Below are positions 1 through 6,389 of a stretch of DNA of 13,492 nt, in pieces. The notes beneath the pieces are model-generated. The model saw only the letters and a program-made list of their open reading frames with translations, had not been told where the DNA came from and ran no database searches. Numbering within the stretch: position 1 is the first letter of the stretch; the number at the start of each line of letters is the position of its first letter. The stretch spans positions 1 through 13,492 of the forward strand of contig JACQDU010000020.1 of assembly GCA_016200955.1 (NCBI GenBank). Reading direction: 5' to 3'. Both the position numbers and the translations under genes were made by a program. Source of the stretch: a bacterium. Lineage in GTDB: Bacteria; Planctomycetota; J058; JACQDU01.

Positions 1-349
1 GGGCAACTCCACGAGCGACATCTACTCCCTGGGAGCGACTTTCTACTTCTGGCTCACCGGGCAATCGCCTTTTCCCGGCAAGGACCCGAAGGAGATCATC
101 AAGCGAGTCTGCACGGAGCCGCCCCCCGAGATCACGGACCTGAACCCCGAGGTCCCGAGGTCGATCGCGGCGGTCTGCATGAAGTGCCTCGCCAAGAACC
201 AGCGCGAGCGCTACGTCGCGGCGCGTCTCCTCGAGCAGGACCTCGAGAAGGAGCTCACGGCCGCCCAGCGGAAGCTCAAGGCGAAGGGCTTCATGCGGAA
301 GATCTTCGGCGGCGGATCGAGCGCAAGTGGCGAGAAACCCGCGACCTGA
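1..349 (+). CDS. Ser/Thr protein kinase, C-terminal part (5' end outside window)
   Basis: The reading frame is open from base 2 and ends at TGA 347-349, giving 115 visible residues. They begin GNSTSDIYSLGATFYFWLTG, which is kinase subdomain IX (the D-x-Y-S-L-G motif of Hanks-type kinases). The segment then continues to CLAKNQRERY, the conserved arginine region of subdomain XI. A charged tail rich in Lys, Glu and Arg follows, ending in a short Gly/Ser-rich segment. ATP-binding and catalytic loops lie outside the window, so activity cannot be judged. No transmembrane helix is visible after the kinase domain, so the visible end looks cytoplasmic. The D-I-Y-S-L-G-A-T style and the PPP-x-I-x-x-x-N-P segment are common in planctomycete and myxobacterial kinases (family knowledge). 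A non-coding gap of about 720 bases separates it from the next gene, so it is probably a separate transcription unit. It could still act on the FHA protein further downstream; that is inference. Confidence 0.88.
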   Translation, partial: GNSTSDIYSLGATFYFWLTGQSPFPGKDPKEIIKRVCTEPPPEITDLNPEVPRSIAAVCMKCLAKNQRERYVAARLLEQDLEKELTAAQRKLKAKGFMRKIFGGGSSASGEKPAT

Positions 350-394
350 GGGCCCCGAGCGGCATTTTCACCCTGGTCCGGCGCGTCGAAGGGC

Positions 395-602
395 TGCAAA
401 ACCGCGCCGAGACGCGTTCCCGGAGCTCTCGGCATCTTCCGTGTCGCTCCGAGACTCGTCGGGAACGACTTTGCGTTTGCGCAAGCGCGTCCAGGACGCG
501 CCGGAAACGGCCACGGCGGTCGCCGAGCTCGCTCGAGAAGCGTCGGTGCGCAGTTTCGCGAGCGCGACGCGTATTTTTGCCCGATCCTGGCGCGGTTTTG
601 CA
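395..602. repeat. 14-bp perfect inverted repeat pair, 180 bp apart
   Basis: TGCAAAACCGCGCC at 395-408 is the exact reverse complement of GGCGCGGTTTTGCA at 589-602. An 11-base word, CCGAGACGCGT, also occurs in direct orientation at 407-417 and 617-627, adjoining each arm. The inverted arms with associated direct words bracket a non-coding interior of 180 bp. This could be a small non-autonomous (MITE-like) element or a folded intergenic repeat. No target-site duplication was recognised and no transposase is present. Confidence 0.6.
486..500. repeat. Short dyad (7-bp arms, 1-base centre)
   Basis: CGCGTCCAGGACGCG reads as 7-bp arms 486-492 and 494-500 around a central A. It lies inside the larger 395-602 inverted-repeat interval and shares the GCGTC/GACGC words with the neighbouring palindrome. 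No function is shown by the sequence. Confidence 0.45.
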
Positions 603-616
603 TCCGCAGAACGCGT

Positions 617-632
617 CCGAGACGCGTCTCGG
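617..632. repeat. 16-bp perfect palindrome
   Basis: CCGAGACGCGTCTCGG equals its own reverse complement. Its left 11 bases recur at 407-417. It lies 15 bases outside the right arm of the inverted repeat. It could be a protein-binding site or part of a repeated intergenic element; without other copies from the genome this cannot be decided. Confidence 0.6.
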
Positions 633-743
633 CACGATTTTGCGCAAGGCGAGCTCGATGGCGATCGGCCATGGGCTCGCTCGCGCGCGCTAGACCCTCA
701 CGGACATGCCTTTAGCGCGCGACTTGACGCCCCAACGAACACG

Positions 744-785
744 GGTCAATGACAAGTGACAAGTGACCAGTGCCCGCTGGCAAGT
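744..785 (+). repeat. Degenerate heptamer tandem repeat (consensus GACAAGT)
   Basis: Read in steps of seven from base 744 the units are GGTCAAT, GACAAGT, GACAAGT, GACCAGT, GCCCGCT and GGCAAGT. Two are identical and the others are recognisable variants with a shared GT or CT end. Seven-base periodicity does not preserve a reading frame, which fits a non-coding tandem repeat. Such degenerate heptamer arrays between genes are consistent with slippage-derived repeats; no function can be read from it. Confidence 0.55.
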
Positions 786-924
786 GAAGCCACCCAGGCG
801 AGCGGTAGCGAGCCGCGGTGCAAATCACCTCGCCTCGGCTCCGCCCGAACCAAACGCCAAGCCTTGCCGCGTGGCAGGCCGTGATGCTCTTCTCGCCGCG
901 GGAAGGCAAGCGTCGTCGGCAGTT

Positions 925-947
925 TCTTCTCGCCGTGACTGAGAAGA
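925..947. promoter_or_regulatory. Inverted repeat upstream of the spike gene, possible operator or hairpin
   Basis: TCTTCTC at 925-931 pairs perfectly with GAGAAGA at 941-947 across a 9-base loop. It lies about 125 bases before the spike gene start in the least GC-rich part of the intergenic region. It may be an operator for a dimeric regulator or a transcript hairpin. There is no U-run behind it, so a classical terminator is unlikely. Confidence 0.3.
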
Positions 948-1014
948 CTTCGGTGGTTAGTAGAAAAAGACCGATCCATCGGCGTCCCCCCTCCCGGAAA
1001 CGCCCTCTCGTGCG

Positions 1015-1023
1015 TGCTAACAT
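1015..1023 (+). promoter_or_regulatory. Weak extended -10 promoter candidate
   Basis: TGCTAACAT has the TGn extension followed by TAACAT, four of six matches to the sigma-70 -10 consensus. It lies about 50 bases before the spike gene. The matching -35 position (about 995-1000, CGGAAA) is poor. It is offered only as the best visible candidate for the start of the gene run. Confidence 0.25.
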
Positions 1024-1057
1024 CTCGCTCGAATCCCCGCCAACCCAGGCATCTTAC

Positions 1058-1063
1058 GGAGGG
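1058..1063 (+). promoter_or_regulatory. Ribosome binding site of the spike gene
   Basis: GGAGGG ends 8 bases before the ATG at 1072. It is a strong Shine-Dalgarno match and decides this start. Confidence 0.75.
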
Positions 1064-1071
1064 CGCGCCCG

Positions 1072-1983
1072 ATGGACTCCATAGTCGACATTCTCTCCCA
1101 GGGCAGGGACCGAGAGGCCCAGGCGAGCAAGATCTACGGGCTCGTCGTCGGGATCGTCACGAACAACAAGGACCCGGACAAGCTCGGGCGCGTCAAGGTG
1201 AAGTTCCCCTGGCTCGACGACACCGTCGAGTCCTGGTGGGCGCGGATCTGCTACCCCATGGGCGGGAAAGAGCGCGGCTACTGGTGGATCCCGGAGCTCG
1301 AGGACGAGGTCCTCGTCGGCTTCGAGCACGGAGACGTCCGCTTCCCTTACATCGTCGGCTCGCTCTACAACGGCATGGACAAGCCGCCCAAGGCCGACGA
1401 CGTCACCTCGACCTTCGCCGGCACCGAGTACGACCACGGAGCCTATAGCTGCGGCGGCCGCGACTTCAACGAGGACGGGAAGAACGACCTCCGCTTCATC
1501 CGCTCGCGCTCGGGGAACCTGCTCGTCTTCGACGACAAGGACGGCAAGGAGAAGGTCACGATCACCGACAAGACCGGGAGCCACCGGATCGAGATCTTCT
1601 GCGACAAGAAGAAGGTCGTCATCACCTCGTCCGACGGCGACATCGAGCTCATCGCGGAGAAGAAGGTCAAGATCTGCTGCGAGACGCTCGAGACTCACTC
1701 GCGCAAGGACACGAAGATGAACGTCGACGGCGAGATGGACATCACCGTCCAGAAGGACCAGATCATCAGCGTCAGCAAGGGGATTTCGATGACCGCCGGC
1801 GACGGCATCGACATCCTCGCGGGCAAGGACCTGAACGAGCAATCTGGGCAGGCGACCCAGATCCAGGCCGGCACGACTGGAGCCTTCACGGCGACGGCCA
1901 AGCTCACGTGCCACGGCAAGATCGCGGAGTTCTCCGCGGACGTCGCGAATACCATCACGGGCACCCCGGTGATGATCAATTGA
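1072..1983 (+). CDS. Baseplate spike protein, gp5/VgrG-like (phage baseplate assembly protein V family), no hub domain
   Basis: This 303-residue protein is the likely central spike of a contractile injection machine. Residues 22-105 form a gp5-type OB fold: YGLVVGIVTNNKDPDKLGRV, then V-K-F-P-W, W-W-A-R-I, the W-W-I-P-E-x-x-D-E-V-L-V-G-F-E-H-G-D segment and P-Y-I-V-G-S-L-Y-N-G. This is the hallmark of the Phage_base_V/VgrG family. Residues 143-303 open with IRSRSGNLLVFDD and continue as short beta repeats with alternating charged strands, as in the triple-stranded beta-prism. The C-terminal GTPVMIN matches the usual VgrG ending, where PAAR docks. Type VI VgrG and AFP/PVC spikes usually carry a gp27-like hub before this fold. 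Here only about 20 residues precede it, so the hub must be a separate protein, as in P2-like phages. No C-terminal effector extension is present. The start is set by a GGAGGG ribosome-binding site. It is first in a run with a PAAR gene. Confidence 0.9.
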   Translation: MDSIVDILSQGRDREAQASKIYGLVVGIVTNNKDPDKLGRVKVKFPWLDDTVESWWARICYPMGGKERGYWWIPELEDEVLVGFEHGDVRFPYIVGSLYNGMDKPPKADDVTSTFAGTEYDHGAYSCGGRDFNEDGKNDLRFIRSRSGNLLVFDDKDGKEKVTITDKTGSHRIEIFCDKKKVVITSSDGDIELIAEKKVKICCETLETHSRKDTKMNVDGEMDITVQKDQIISVSKGISMTAGDGIDILAGKDLNEQSGQATQIQAGTTGAFTATAKLTCHGKIAEFSADVANTITGTPVMIN

Positions 1984-2021
1984 GAGCGGGCTCGCGGAGA
2001 GGGCGCAACGGGAGCGATTAG

Positions 2022-2744
2022 GTGGCGGATCCCGAAGATGCCGATGCCGTCCGTCGAAGCCTCGGGCTCAAGCCGCGCTCGCGCGAAAGCGCGGAGCCGG
2101 CTCCCGAGGCAACGGCCGCGGTGACCGCGGACACCGAGACGCCCCCTCCCGCGACGAAGCCCGGCGGACTCGGCCTCGGGATCCGCCGGCGCACGGGGGA
2201 GGGCGGGCGAGCGGATTTTTCCCAGGAGCCCTCCGGGCTCGACGCCGCCCACAAGCCCGTGGGAAGGCTCCCCGCCGACGCGCAGATGCTCCTCAGGAAC
2301 TACTACCGCGCGCGACCGGACGTCGACCTCCCCGGTTACCTGCACGCGCTCGACGGGACTCACGGCTTCACGATGGGGAGCGACAGGCCAGGGCGCGAGA
2401 TCGTGCTCGGCTTCGCTCCGGCTTTCGTGCTCTTCGTGCTGCCTCTCTACCCTGACGGCCCGCCCGACGCGAAACGAGGCGGGCTCAAGGCCCAGCGCCT
2501 CCACGCGCAGCCCGAGCTCACCGAGACGGGCTTCAAGGTCCCGGATCACCTCAACAAGCTGGACGTGGCGCTCTTCTTCATCGCCTGGAAGGCCGACGAG
2601 AGCACGCAGCAGGTGGCGCCCAAAGCAGCCAAGGCCACGGCGACGAAGGAGAGCCCGCGTGAAGCCCGCCAGCGGGAAGCGCGTGAGAGGGCCGACGCGG
2701 CTCGTCGCGCGCGGGACGAGAAACGCGCGCACAAGACACGGTGA
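2022..2744 (+). CDS. Unknown protein with tail-fibre-like core domain, paralogue A (beside PAAR)
   Basis: This 240-residue protein starts at GTG with GGAG at 2011-2014, 38 bases after the spike gene. Residues 1-75 are Pro/Ala/Arg-rich and probably disordered. The core, residues 80-190, is clearly homologous to the protein encoded at 3088-3513: both share G-x-L-P-x-x-A-Q-x-x-L-R, A-R-P-x-V, G-T-H-G-F, A-F-V-L-F-x-L-P, L-T-x-x-G-F and a final hydrophobic strand ending in W-K/R. The order 'G-F/W-x-P-x-F-V ... G-F ... N-x-L ... hydrophobic ... W' resembles a beta-sandwich motif common in phage tail-fibre and appendage proteins. That is pattern recognition, not a database match. Residues 200-240 form a Lys/Arg/Glu/Ala-rich tail, probably helical. 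There are no signal peptide, membrane segment or toxin motif. Its place between spike and PAAR suggests a spike-associated fibre, adaptor or cargo. Confidence 0.72.
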   Translation: MADPEDADAVRRSLGLKPRSRESAEPAPEATAAVTADTETPPPATKPGGLGLGIRRRTGEGGRADFSQEPSGLDAAHKPVGRLPADAQMLLRNYYRARPDVDLPGYLHALDGTHGFTMGSDRPGREIVLGFAPAFVLFVLPLYPDGPPDAKRGGLKAQRLHAQPELTETGFKVPDHLNKLDVALFFIAWKADESTQQVAPKAAKATATKESPREARQREARERADAARRARDEKRAHKTR

Positions 2745-2792
2745 CCGCGGGGCACCCGGCCGCGCGGCCCGAGTTCGAATGGGGAGGCGTCG

Positions 2793-3086
2793 ATGGGGCA
2801 GCCCGCAGCAAGAGTCTCGGACATGCACGTGTGCCCGATGGTCACGGGGATCGTTCCCCATGTCGGAGGCCCCATCCTGCCTCCCGGTGCTCCCAAGGTG
2901 CTCATAGGAAAGCTGCCGGCGGCGCGGGCGGGGGACATGTGCACGTGCGTCGGCCCCCCGGACACGATCGTGAAGGGCTCGGGCACGGTGCTGATCGGGA
3001 GCATGCCCGCCGCGCGGATGGGCGACTCGTGCGCGCACGGTGGAGCGATCATCCTCGGGTGCTTCACGGTCCTGATCGGGGGTTAG
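2793..3086 (+). CDS. PAAR-domain spike tip protein
   Basis: At 97 residues this is the size of a stand-alone PAAR protein, which caps the spike in T6SS and related machines with a metal-stabilised cone. The motif recurs: PAARVSDMHVCP at 4-15, PAARAGDMCTCVG at 42-54 and PAARMGDSCAHGG at 72-84, separated by hydrophobic V-L-I-G strands. Candidate metal ligands are H12, C14, H23, C50, C52, C80, H82 and C90. There is no N- or C-terminal extension, so it is not itself a fused effector. ATG 2793 is preceded by GGGAGG at 2782-2787. It follows the tail-fibre-like gene by 48 bases, and the next gene starts 1 base after its stop. Placement with a gp5-like gene makes the role as spike tip quite secure; the type of injection machine remains open. 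Confidence 0.92.
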   Translation: MGQPAARVSDMHVCPMVTGIVPHVGGPILPPGAPKVLIGKLPAARAGDMCTCVGPPDTIVKGSGTVLIGSMPAARMGDSCAHGGAIILGCFTVLIGG

Positions 3087-3087
3087 C

Positions 3088-3513
3088 GTGCGCTCTCCGC
3101 CTTCCGTGCCCGAGCCCGAGGCGAAGCCGCGGCTCGCGGGGAAGCTGCCCCCGGCGGCGCAGGACATGCTCCGCAGCTTCCGGGGCGCGCGCCCGGAAGT
3201 CGAGTTTCCCCCGCACCTCGCCCTTCTCGGCGGCACCCACGGCTTCTACTACGGCGACGGCGAGGCGACGCACAGCGTCAAGATCGGCTGGCGGCCGGCC
3301 TTCGTGCTCTTCACGCTTCCCGTCTTCCAGGGGCTCCTCCCGGGTGAGCCCGTCTACGACCCGGCGGCTTCCCAGCCCCCGCTCACCGACGACGGCTTCC
3401 GGGCTCCCGCGATGTTCAACAGGCTCGGGGAGCTGGTCATGTTCGTCGTGTGGCGGAGCGAAGGCGACGCGAAGGCGCCGAAGCCCGGCGGAGCGAGCGA
3501 AGCCACGTCCTGA
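3088..3513 (+). CDS. Unknown protein with tail-fibre-like core domain, paralogue B (behind PAAR)
   Basis: This 141-residue protein starts at GTG 3088, one base after the PAAR stop, indicating translational coupling. Residues 17-123 align along their whole length with residues 80-190 of the protein encoded at 2022-2744. The shared blocks are G-K-L-P-P-A-A-Q-D-M-L-R, A-R-P-E-V, G-G-T-H-G-F, G-W-R-P-A-F-V-L-F-T-L-P, L-T-D-D-G-F, F-N-R-L and V-V-W-R. It lacks the long N-terminal linker and the basic helical tail of the other copy, keeping only a short acidic Pro-rich start and a Gly/Ser/Ala tail. No catalytic motif, signal peptide or transmembrane helix is seen. In T6SS clusters the gene after PAAR is often an effector or adaptor, but the homology to the gene before PAAR argues for a structural or adaptor role. 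Family not recognised. Confidence 0.72.
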   Translation: MRSPPSVPEPEAKPRLAGKLPPAAQDMLRSFRGARPEVEFPPHLALLGGTHGFYYGDGEATHSVKIGWRPAFVLFTLPVFQGLLPGEPVYDPAASQPPLTDDGFRAPAMFNRLGELVMFVVWRSEGDAKAPKPGGASEATS

Positions 3514-3570
3514 CGCCTCTCGAGCAAGATGGACTGGCGCACGGCGGGGCCATTCTCTTTACTGTGAGCC

Positions 3571-4917
3571 ATGCCGGCCGAGCTCGTGATCATCAAAGGC
3601 AAGGACGCGGGCTTGTTCCTCTCCCTCGACGGGGCGGGCGCGCGCACGATCGGGCGAGGGCCCTCTTGCGACCTGATCCTCCTCGGAGACAAGAAGGTCT
3701 CGACGACGCACGCTCGCATCACGATCCTCGAGGGAGAGCGCTGCGTTCTCGAGGACCTGGAGTCGACGAACGGCACTTACGTGAACGGCGAGCGGGTCCA
3801 TCAGGTCCCGCTCCGCTCGGGCGACCGCGTCAAGATCGGGCGGTCTCTCCTCGTCTTCCGCACCGACTCGGCGAGCGTGCACCTCTCGGACCTGATCGGC
3901 CAGTCCGACCAGGGCGGGAGCTCCCACGCGAGCAAGCACGCGAGCAGCAAGGCCGGGAAGAGCTCGGGCTTCGCGAGGGTCGACGCGAGGTTCCTCTGGG
4001 CGCTCCAGCAGGTCAACGACTCGCTCGCGGCGCCGGGCGACCTCCGGTCCCACCTCTCGCCCGCCCTGCGAGCCGTGCTGGACGGGGCGCTCGCGGGGAG
4101 AGCCCTCCTGTTCCTGAGAGATCCCGACGGAGGCGCGCTCGGATGCGCGTGCGCGATCGGGAGAGACGACGTGAAGGAAGCGCCTCTCACCGACAACGAC
4201 GTCCTCAAGGCCGCGGTGAACGGCGAGCCCGCCGGTCCCGCCGGCGAGTCGCGCGCCATGGCCGTCCCTGTGAGGTTCCAGGAGCGGCTCCTAGGAGCGC
4301 TCTACGTGGACACTCCCGGCGGCCGCGAGGTCGCGGCGGGAGAGGACCACTTCCTCGTCTCGGCTGCTGCCGCGATCGCCCTCGCCGTGAGCCGCGACCG
4401 GCTTGCGCGCCTCGCGGGGACGGCCGTCGAGGTCGTGGGGCTCGCCCAGACTCCTCCGAGCCGCGTGGCCGTCGACATCGCCCGGATCGTCGGCGCGGGC
4501 GAGCGCCTCTACGGACCCGTCGCGAAGGCGCGCGGGCTCACCTTCGACGTGAAGGTGCCGGGCGGCCTCACGGTGCTCGGAGACCCGCTCCTCCTCTCGC
4601 GCGCGTTCGACCACCTCGTCGAGTCCGCGCTCGTGTCGGCGAAGGGCGGGATCTCGGTCGCGGTCGCGACGGGCGAGGGAGTCGTGCGGCTCGCGATCTC
4701 GCGCGGCGGACCGCCCCTCGCGGACACTCACGCGCGGGACCTCGTCGACGTGGAGGGCCCCTCCGCCGACCTCAGGAAGGCGCTCGCGCGAGGAGCGGAC
4801 GGCGTCGTCGCGCTCGCGCGCGCGGCGATCGCGCGGTCGGGCGGGCGCCTCGTCGTCGAGGCGGGCTCCCCGTCCGCATCGGCGCGCTACGTCATGGAGC
4901 TTCCGCTGGCTCGCTGA
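3571..4917 (+). CDS. FHA-GAF protein with degenerate histidine-kinase ATPase domain
   Basis: A 448-residue cytoplasmic signalling protein. Residues 1-98 are a complete FHA phosphothreonine-binding domain: T-I-G-R-G at 26-30, S-T-T-H-A at 44-48 and L-E-S-T-N-G-T-Y-V-N-G at 63-73 keep the key Arg, Ser, His and Asn. A Ser/Lys/Gly linker (110-133) follows. Residues about 140-275 look like a GAF domain (R-A-L-L-F-L-R-D ... V-P-V ... L-G-A-L-Y-V-D-T). Residues about 295-448 follow the layout of a histidine-kinase HATPase: G-D-P-L-L-L-S-R-A-F-D-H-L-V-E-S-A corresponds to the N box, and A-R-A-A-I-A-R-S-G-G-R-L-V-V-E ... Y-V-M-E-L-P-L to the usual C-terminal end. The N-box Asn is replaced by Ser/Glu, no D-x-G-x-G box is seen, and there is no H-E-x-x-x-P phospho-acceptor. 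It is therefore probably a pseudo-kinase sensor reading phosphothreonine marks. The response-regulator gene follows after 27 bases. Confidence 0.85.
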   Translation: MPAELVIIKGKDAGLFLSLDGAGARTIGRGPSCDLILLGDKKVSTTHARITILEGERCVLEDLESTNGTYVNGERVHQVPLRSGDRVKIGRSLLVFRTDSASVHLSDLIGQSDQGGSSHASKHASSKAGKSSGFARVDARFLWALQQVNDSLAAPGDLRSHLSPALRAVLDGALAGRALLFLRDPDGGALGCACAIGRDDVKEAPLTDNDVLKAAVNGEPAGPAGESRAMAVPVRFQERLLGALYVDTPGGREVAAGEDHFLVSAAAAIALAVSRDRLARLAGTAVEVVGLAQTPPSRVAVDIARIVGAGERLYGPVAKARGLTFDVKVPGGLTVLGDPLLLSRAFDHLVESALVSAKGGISVAVATGEGVVRLAISRGGPPLADTHARDLVDVEGPSADLRKALARGADGVVALARAAIARSGGRLVVEAGSPSASARYVMELPLAR

Positions 4918-4944
4918 GCTCGGTCCCCATCCGGAGGAGGCACG

Positions 4945-6357
4945 GTGCGGGAGAAGATCCTCGTCGTGGACGACCAGGCGGAGGTGCGCGACTACCTCGG
5001 CACCGTCCTCGACCGCGCCGGCTTCGAGGCGGTCAAGGAAGCCGACGGCGAGCGCGCGCTCAAGCGGCTCCCGAGGGAGAAGGACGCGTTCTCTCTCGTG
5101 ATCCTCGACCTCGACCTCGGGCCGGGAAAGCAGGACGGTCTCGCCGTGCTCAAGGAGATGAGGAAGCTCGCCCCGGACCTCCCCGTGGTGATCCTCTCGG
5201 GAAAGGGGACGAGCGCGAGCGTGCGCGCCGCGTGGAAGGCGGGCGCCGCCGACTTCCTCGAGAAGGACACGCAGATCGAGGACCGCCTCGAGCTCTCCCT
5301 CGAGAAGACGCAGGAGCTCGTGAAGGCGGTCCGGGAGAACAAGCGCCTGCGAGCCGAGCTCGCCGAGCTGCGCGAGCGCGCCGATCGCTACGAGTCGATC
5401 GTCCTCGACAAGTACCGGCTCATAGGAAAGTCCGACGCCTTGCGCAGCGTCCTCGAGCGCGCGCGGAAGCTCGCCGCGATCCCGCGCCCCGTCCTCATCC
5501 GCGGCGAGCGCGGGACGGGGAAGGAGCTCGTCGCGGCGACGATCCACTACGCGGGCCCCAGCGCGAAGAAGCCCTTCCTCGCGGTGAACTGCGCCGCGTT
5601 CGCGGGCACGCTCCTCGAGAGCGAGCTGTTCGGCCACGAGAAGGGCGCCTTCACGGGAGCCGACTCGCGCAAGCTCGGCCGCTTCGAGCGCGCGAACGGC
5701 GGGACTCTCTTCCTGGACGAGATCGGGAACATGCCGACCGAGTTCCAGGAGAAGGTCCTCCGGGTCGTCGAGTACCAGGAGTTCGAGCGCCTCGGAGGAG
5801 GCGACCCCGTGAAGGTCGACACGAGGATCGTGGCGGCGACGAACGCTCCGATCGAGGACCTCGTCTCCCAGGGAAAGATGCGCGCCGACCTCGTGGACCG
5901 CCTCTCGTTCGACGTGCTCGTGATCCCTCCCTTGCGCGAGCGGCGCGAGGACGTGCCCGTGCTCGTCGAGCACTTCATGCAAGCCGTCGTCGCCGAGGTC
6001 CCTCACCTCTCGCGGAAGACGTTCTCTCCCGCGGCGCTCAAGGCGCTCGAGGCTTATTCGTGGCCGGGGAACGTGCGTCAGCTCAAGAGCGTCACAGAGC
6101 GGCTCGTCTACTCCGTCCCCGAGGACACGGTGGACGTGGCTCACCTGCCGCTCGAGGTGACCACGGGAGAGAAGCCCGCCGTGACCTTCGAGGAGCAGGT
6201 GAGCGCCCTCGAGAAGCGGCTCGTCGACCAGGCTCTCAGGGACGCTCGGTGGAACCAGAAGCGAGCCGCCCAGCTCCTCGGGCTCACCTACGATCAGTTC
6301 CGGCACTACTACAAGAAGTACGGCTTCCGGCGAGAGGGCGGCGAGGAGGAGACCTAG
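4945..6357 (+). CDS. Sigma-54-dependent response regulator (NtrC type)
   Basis: This 470-residue protein has the full three-part NtrC layout. The receiver (1-125) has acidic D9/D10, phospho-acceptor D55 in L-V-I-L-D-L-D-L, S85 and K107. A coiled-coil-like linker (about 120-150) follows. The AAA+ domain (about 155-400) carries Walker A GERGTGKE at 187-194, GAFTGA at 234-239 for sigma-54 contact, Walker B GGTLFLDE at 252-259 and WPGNVRQLKS at 373-382. The C-terminus (about 420-465) is a Fis-type helix-turn-helix: A-L-R-D-A-R-W-N-Q-K-R-A-A-Q-L-L-G-L-T-Y-D-Q-F-R. All catalytic residues are intact, so it should act as an ATP-driven transcription activator at sigma-54 promoters. The start is GTG 4945 with GGAGGAGG at 4933-4940. 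It lies 27 bases after the FHA/pseudo-kinase gene, the expected place for a partner. No convincing sigma-54 promoter is seen in the window, so its targets are unknown. Confidence 0.95.
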   Translation: MREKILVVDDQAEVRDYLGTVLDRAGFEAVKEADGERALKRLPREKDAFSLVILDLDLGPGKQDGLAVLKEMRKLAPDLPVVILSGKGTSASVRAAWKAGAADFLEKDTQIEDRLELSLEKTQELVKAVRENKRLRAELAELRERADRYESIVLDKYRLIGKSDALRSVLERARKLAAIPRPVLIRGERGTGKELVAATIHYAGPSAKKPFLAVNCAAFAGTLLESELFGHEKGAFTGADSRKLGRFERANGGTLFLDEIGNMPTEFQEKVLRVVEYQEFERLGGGDPVKVDTRIVAATNAPIEDLVSQGKMRADLVDRLSFDVLVIPPLRERREDVPVLVEHFMQAVVAEVPHLSRKTFSPAALKALEAYSWPGNVRQLKSVTERLVYSVPEDTVDVAHLPLEVTTGEKPAVTFEEQVSALEKRLVDQALRDARWNQKRAAQLLGLTYDQFRHYYKKYGFRREGGEEET

Positions 6358-6389
6358 CGGCGACCGGCCGCAGGTGTAACCCTGGGGCC

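Larger units (their letters stand above)
350..1071. other. Gene-free intergenic region with dyads and repeats
   Basis: No open frame here has convincing codon use or a start with a ribosome-binding site. The frames that stay open across 350-750 give Arg/Ala/Ser-rich low-complexity translations, as expected by chance in GC-rich DNA. The left half is dominated by recurring GACGCG/GCGTC words and short T-runs followed by GC-rich words; it contains an inverted repeat, a 16-bp palindrome and a 15-bp dyad, listed separately. The middle holds a degenerate heptamer tandem repeat. The right part, about 920-1060, is less GC-rich and lies directly upstream of the spike gene. It contains a 7-bp stem dyad at 925-931/941-947, a 5-bp dyad at 971-982, and a weak promoter-like box. 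It is presumably the regulatory region of the downstream gene run. Confidence 0.7.

Noticed and set aside
184..752. Open frames on both strands over 184-752 as possible genes
   Set aside because: They overlap the kinase end or the repeat-rich intergenic region, give Arg/Ala/Ser low-complexity translations, and lack ribosome-binding sites. They are GC-driven open frames.
872..888. Sigma-54 promoter-like sequence upstream of the spike gene
   Set aside because: TGGCA and TGCT elements are present, but GG and GC are 11 bases apart instead of the strict 10. The match is not good enough to call.
2022..3513. Toxin effector and immunity pair beside PAAR
   Set aside because: The two proteins are paralogues of each other, have no nuclease, lipase, amidase or ADP-ribosylation motif, and neither has a signal peptide or membrane helix expected of many immunity proteins.
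4291..6306. 671-residue open frame on the minus strand opposite the FHA and regulator genes
   Set aside because: Its translation is Leu/Arg/Glu/Val-biased without motifs and lies exactly opposite genes with complete, recognisable domains. It is an antisense shadow typical of high-GC DNA.
3450..6389. Extension of the zinc-ribbon pseudokinase frame upstream to 3450
   Set aside because: The extra about 980 residues are Arg/Gly/Pro-rich and overlap the FHA and regulator genes in another frame. The zinc ribbon begins right at ATG 6390.
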